Assembly (NCBI GenBank): GCA_037447655.1
Contig: JBBHKE010000314.1
Span: forward strand, 1-28,839
DNA length: 28,839 bases
Source of the DNA: Zygnema cylindricum
Lineage: Eukaryota; Streptophyta; Zygnematophyceae; Zygnematales; Zygnemataceae
Direction: 5' to 3'
A program made the translations under genes and the position numbers. The notes beneath the pieces were generated by a model. That model saw only the letters and a list, made by a program, of their open reading frames with translations. It did no database searches and was not told where the DNA came from. Shown here piece after piece: positions 25,596 through 28,839 of the stretch (its first letter is position 1; every line of letters starts with the position of its first letter).

Positions 25596-26622
25596 ATGTC
25601 CTCAGAGTAAGCAACTCACACGAAGCCTCTAGGATAACCCTATCCTCTTTGTGTTTTAGGAAGAATAACTACCACTGTGGCACACAAACAGTCCAACCAC
25701 CTTCGCCCTTGTGAAGGAAAGACTCACTTGAGTCGATAGCAAAAAGAATGTATGAATTTGCTCCCCTGAACAGTGAGTTAGGAAGGGTCAAAGTTGATAT
25801 TTTGTACAGAAGCTTTCTGGGAGAGAGGGTCCTATCTACCAAATTTTTCTAAGTCTTATCTCTCTCTAAAACTTTATCTACTGAAGTACGGCACCAATCA
25901 TAATATTGTGTTGTACAGAAAGGTACAGGTGACGGTGTACCTTCTGTACGGCCATTGTACAACATGGCCAAAAAGTCGACACATGTCATATTCGGATTCG
26001 TTCCTGTAATCCCCGGAGATGCCGTAATCGAATGTGGTTGTGCCACGTGTCAATCGATGTGGCGGTGACCGCAAACCGCCAAAATCCTATTTTGTAATCT
26101 CAGCATCTTTCGCGGCCGTCTGATCAAACCAGATTTTAATCGTAGTTGTCGTAAATACTTGCGCGATATTTGTTTCGCTATCGAAACAAAATTTGCGGTA
26201 TCCGTTTTAGAAACGTACCGTACGCCGTTCTTTACAAAACTATATCCAAGCATGACGTATATAGTTGTCGTCAAATGAATTAGTTCACGCTTAAGTATTT
26301 ACATATCTGTCAAACCTTGTATACTTCATCATTGGTTTTACACTTGTTGGTTAAAGCTAACCGCTACCAGCTAACTTGACGCACGGCAGGCACCAGCATC
26401 AAATCTTGGGTCCGTCAAGTATCCTTTTAGTAAACCTTCTAAGAACAACCGCCTGTCTCTCTCAGGAGAGCACAGGCAGATGGCTCTAGCTCCCTATTCA
26501 ACCTTCAATGACTGCGACAAGTGTGGGAGCTAAAGATAGGAGTTAGAGGCAAACTGCCTCAGCTTTTTTTCCGCATTTCATTTTAGACCTAGAAAATACT
26601 AAAAGAACCATTAATTTCTACA
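25576..26622 (-). repeat. 5' LTR of Element 5
   Basis: This 1047-bp LTR, read on the minus strand, starts TGTAGAAATTAATGGTTC and ends CTCAGAGTTGCA. The hairpin pair is rewritten: CCTTC/GAAGG (25700-25717) and GACTC-AAGT-GAGTC (25721-25734). A type II tRNA-like cassette lies at 26346-26420 (plus), with TTTT at 26425-26428. The candidate TSD at its right is CGGTC (26623-26627). It interrupts an unrelated ORF. Confidence 0.88.
26346..26420 (+). other. tRNA-like cassette (type II), Element 5 LTR
   Basis: TTGGTTAAAGCTAACCGCTACC precedes a stem formed by ACTTGACG (26374-26381) and CGTCAAGT (26413-26420). The B-box position reads CATCAAATCTTG, degenerate. TTTT follows four bases later. Confidence 0.45.
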
Positions 26623-26813
26623 CGGTCGATAAAAAATAGGAAATTTGGGCGGTTGCCCATAACCTGTTGAAGGTCATGGGCATAATAACTCAGCTGCGAT
26701 CCACTTCCACTTTGCGTCACACTTGCACCAGTTGGGATATTTGTCATTCGAGGAGCGGGTGGAGCATTAAGGCCAATAGGAGCAGCTGTAGAAGTTGAGC
26801 CATTTTTAGACAT
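26623..26813 (-). CDS. Unknown ORF, 5' part only, truncated by the Element 5 LTR
   Basis: The ORF starts at ATG 26813 and runs to the LTR boundary at 26623, about 63 codons. The product begins MSKNGSTSTAAPIGLNAPPA and is rich in Ser, Thr, Pro, Gly and Ala, ending YYAHDLQQVMGNRPNFLFFIDR before LTR-derived residues. I do not recognise a domain. It could be the first exon of a host gene or the Gag N-terminus of another retroelement. The context upstream (TTTGCTTCTTCTATC before the ATG) is compatible with a plant 5' UTR. It is the only coding-like segment outside the retrotransposons recognised here. Confidence 0.4.
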
Positions 26814-28170
26814 GATAGAAGAAGCAAACCCAAATAGGAATACCTATCAGATTAGATCAATACTGTAAAATATGTAACTACAAATGAAAGAGATCTTTCA
26901 ACCAGACAAACATATACTACGAGCAAATCAAAGACATTAGAACACAAAACACCTTAAACAACACGTAGTGCTCTCATTTCCTTAAGTATGCGTAGAATGT
27001 ACATTCTGTATCAAATTGATTGTTCCTAAATAAAGTAAATACTCAAAAGATCTAGAAATTATCTAAAACGTTTGTACAGGGTTCACTTGAAAAACCTACT
27101 AACAAAAATCTAAGTACTTAGACCAGAATTATCTAGTAACAATATCTACACCCTAAAAATCCGGGAGATATGTTTCATGTCCACATTCATTGGTGGCCGT
27201 ACACACTAATTTACTCAAAGAGAACTACTCGAGTAGATACTAAAAATCCACACCAAATATAACTAATATTGAATAGTTGGTGGTCCAAAAATATTCTAAG
27301 TCCTAAACTCTAATTTCTAAGACTTACTAAAGCTTACTTTTCAAAGCTTTGGCCGAACCAAAATGACGTATGCGATTTTCATTTCCCTATTATTTTGGAC
27401 TATTGCTTGAATTATTAGCGAGTAACGCCAATAATCGCTTACATATAATTTCTTTATCAATCAAGTATATATGATCGTGGTTTTCATTGATCACCGCGTG
27501 TGTAGATGTATTTGTACTTTGGTTGAACTCTAAAGGCACGTTCCCATGTGATAAAATTTGGTGTTTTTTTGTCGTTTTCCTCCAAAACTTTGTTTGCAAG
27601 GAGAAAATCTTCAGCCGTATAAAAAAAATGAAAATATCATAATAGAAGTTGCGTCATCTTCCAAGTTAAATGTATTATAGTTTGTCGTCTTACGTTTTTC
27701 GTCCCACTTCCGCATCACTCTAGCTCATCTTCAAACTTCTTCTAAAAACACCTCGCGGGGTGATTTTAGTTAAAGTAAAAAGTTATAACAAAACGAGGAG
27801 ACATTGTGGCACCCGTAACACGTATTTAATTTTTCTTTGCAATACGCGGAGTACAAAAAAAAAACCTATCTTTGTTTCCAACCTGTATGGACTATTTTGC
27901 TACATGGGCCATAGAGGGGTGTGGAGCAACGAATGCCATTTTCATGAGAACGAAGTATGTGAAGGCAACTGTCTCTCTCCCTCTCCCACTACTCTGTCTC
28001 CCTCATAAGTCTTAGAATGAAACATGCCAATAATTTTTGCAAATGAAAGATCTATACAAGATTACTTTTGACTATCTTTGGGGGCATTTTGATAACAAGT
28101 ATAATCAAAAAATAGGAAAAAAAAATCAAGAAATCATGGCAAAACGTTACGCTATCACGAGTGAGCATGA
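26814..28170. other. Intergenic sequence with no recognised gene
   Basis: This AT-rich stretch has no similarity that I can see to the LTRs or coding parts elsewhere in the window. A minus-strand open frame at 27390-27599 (69 codons, starting MQTKFWRKTTKKHQ) has no recognisable motif. It may be the upstream region of the truncated ORF, or decayed transposon DNA. Confidence 0.5.
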
Positions 28171-28839
28171 TGAAACTCTGTGTGCTCTATTGCCCATAGA
28201 AATTGCAGATCCAAAAGAAGTTAATCTAGGTAGTGCCGACTCCAAGTTGATATAAACCCAAATGATTGACCCCTTCACAATCAGAAACCCATTATAGCTT
28301 CACCCTTATGAAATAAGACTTTCTATGTGCTCATTTCCACCATAGAATGCAAAGTTAGAATATGAGTTTTGGACACATTCACCCACTTTGACTTTCCCTT
28401 AGAAATGCAGCCACCCTGGCAGGCAAAAAAACTCTGACCGCCTACACCCATGTGTAGCCTGGACTTCCCTGAGTCCGCATAAAAAAGAATCACTGAATAT
28501 GGTCAAGTAAATTGATGGTTATGAATGGTCAAAGACGACCTTTTGCATAAGAGTTCTCTCACAAAGAGGCTGCTACCTACTAAATTTTCTAAGTCCTATT
28601 CCCTCTCTAAAACTCTATCTATTGACGTACCGCACCAATCAAATTATTGTGTCATGCAAAAAAGTACAGGTGCCGATGTACTTTCTGTACGACCATCGTA
28701 CAACATGGCCAAAATGTCGACACGTGTCAAATCGGGATTTGTTCTCGTAATCTCTGGAGTTGCCACAATCCAAAGTCATCACACCACATGTCACCTGACG
28801 TGGCGATGACCGTAAAACGCCAAAAGTACCTCTTCCATG
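28171..28839 (-). mobile_element. LTR C: partial LTR of the Element 0 family
   Basis: It starts TGAAACTCTGTGTGCTC, the LTR 3' end on the minus strand. It matches the Element 0 LTR (21114 onward) closely, including the extra segment around 28190-28420. The flank at left (CATGA, 28166-28170) is not a PBS, so this is an outer end: a solo LTR, or the 3' LTR of an element extending beyond the window. Tandem hairpins are at 28442-28457 and 28461-28476. Confidence 0.85.

Noticed and set aside
28037-28255. 72-codon plus-strand ORF
   Set aside because: Its second half is LTR C sequence beginning at 28171, and the first half has no recognisable motif. It is probably a chance frame across the boundary.

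Overview
The window is plant nuclear DNA made almost entirely of nested Ty1/copia LTR retrotransposons. I infer a plant from the copia domain order (Gag with CCHC knuckle, protease, GAG-pre-integrase, integrase, reverse transcriptase, RNase H), the roughly 1-kb LTRs and the 5-bp target-site duplications (TSDs). I cannot name the species. No bacterial operon, CRISPR array, rRNA or canonical tRNA gene is present.

Layout from the outside in. A short unique region (26623-28170) holds the 5' part of an unknown ORF on the minus strand. Element 5 (minus; 5' LTR 25576-26622, coding remnant 22297-25595) cut that ORF. Element 0 (minus; 5' LTR 21114-22296) sits in the RT region of Element 5. Its gag was split by Element 1 (plus, 1191-21049, TSD AAATC). 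Element 1 was split by Element 2 (minus, 3673-17191, TSD AAAAG). Element 2 was split in its RT by Element 3 (plus, 5549-11958, TSD TCTTC) and in its 5' LTR by a solo LTR of another family (16256-17040, TSD GCCAT). Rejoining the flanks of Elements 1, 2 and 3 and of the solo LTR restores the interrupted homology, so the order of events is well supported. Two more LTR pieces lie at the left edge (1-293 and 294-867) and one at the right edge (28171-28839).

All coding regions are broken. Element 2 keeps the best catalytic motifs (integrase D, D, E; RT YVDD; RNase H), but frameshifts, stops and the two insertions interrupt it. Elements 1 and 3 share an Asp-to-Asn change at the first integrase catalytic residue.

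The most interesting material is in the LTRs. (1) U3 carries a tRNA-like cassette, antisense to the element, followed by a T-run that lies in a hairpin. Different LTRs carry different cassettes, and the two LTRs of Element 3 carry two different ones. (2) The primer-binding site matches the anticodon arm of plant initiator tRNA-Met (a half-tRNA primer, as in Drosophila copia), and it lies inside the gag reading frame, whose first ATG is in the LTR. (3) Just downstream of the TATA box, two tandem hairpins with AGGG-type loops recur with compensatory changes. (4) An antisense reading frame recurs in U3 next to the tRNA-like cassette.
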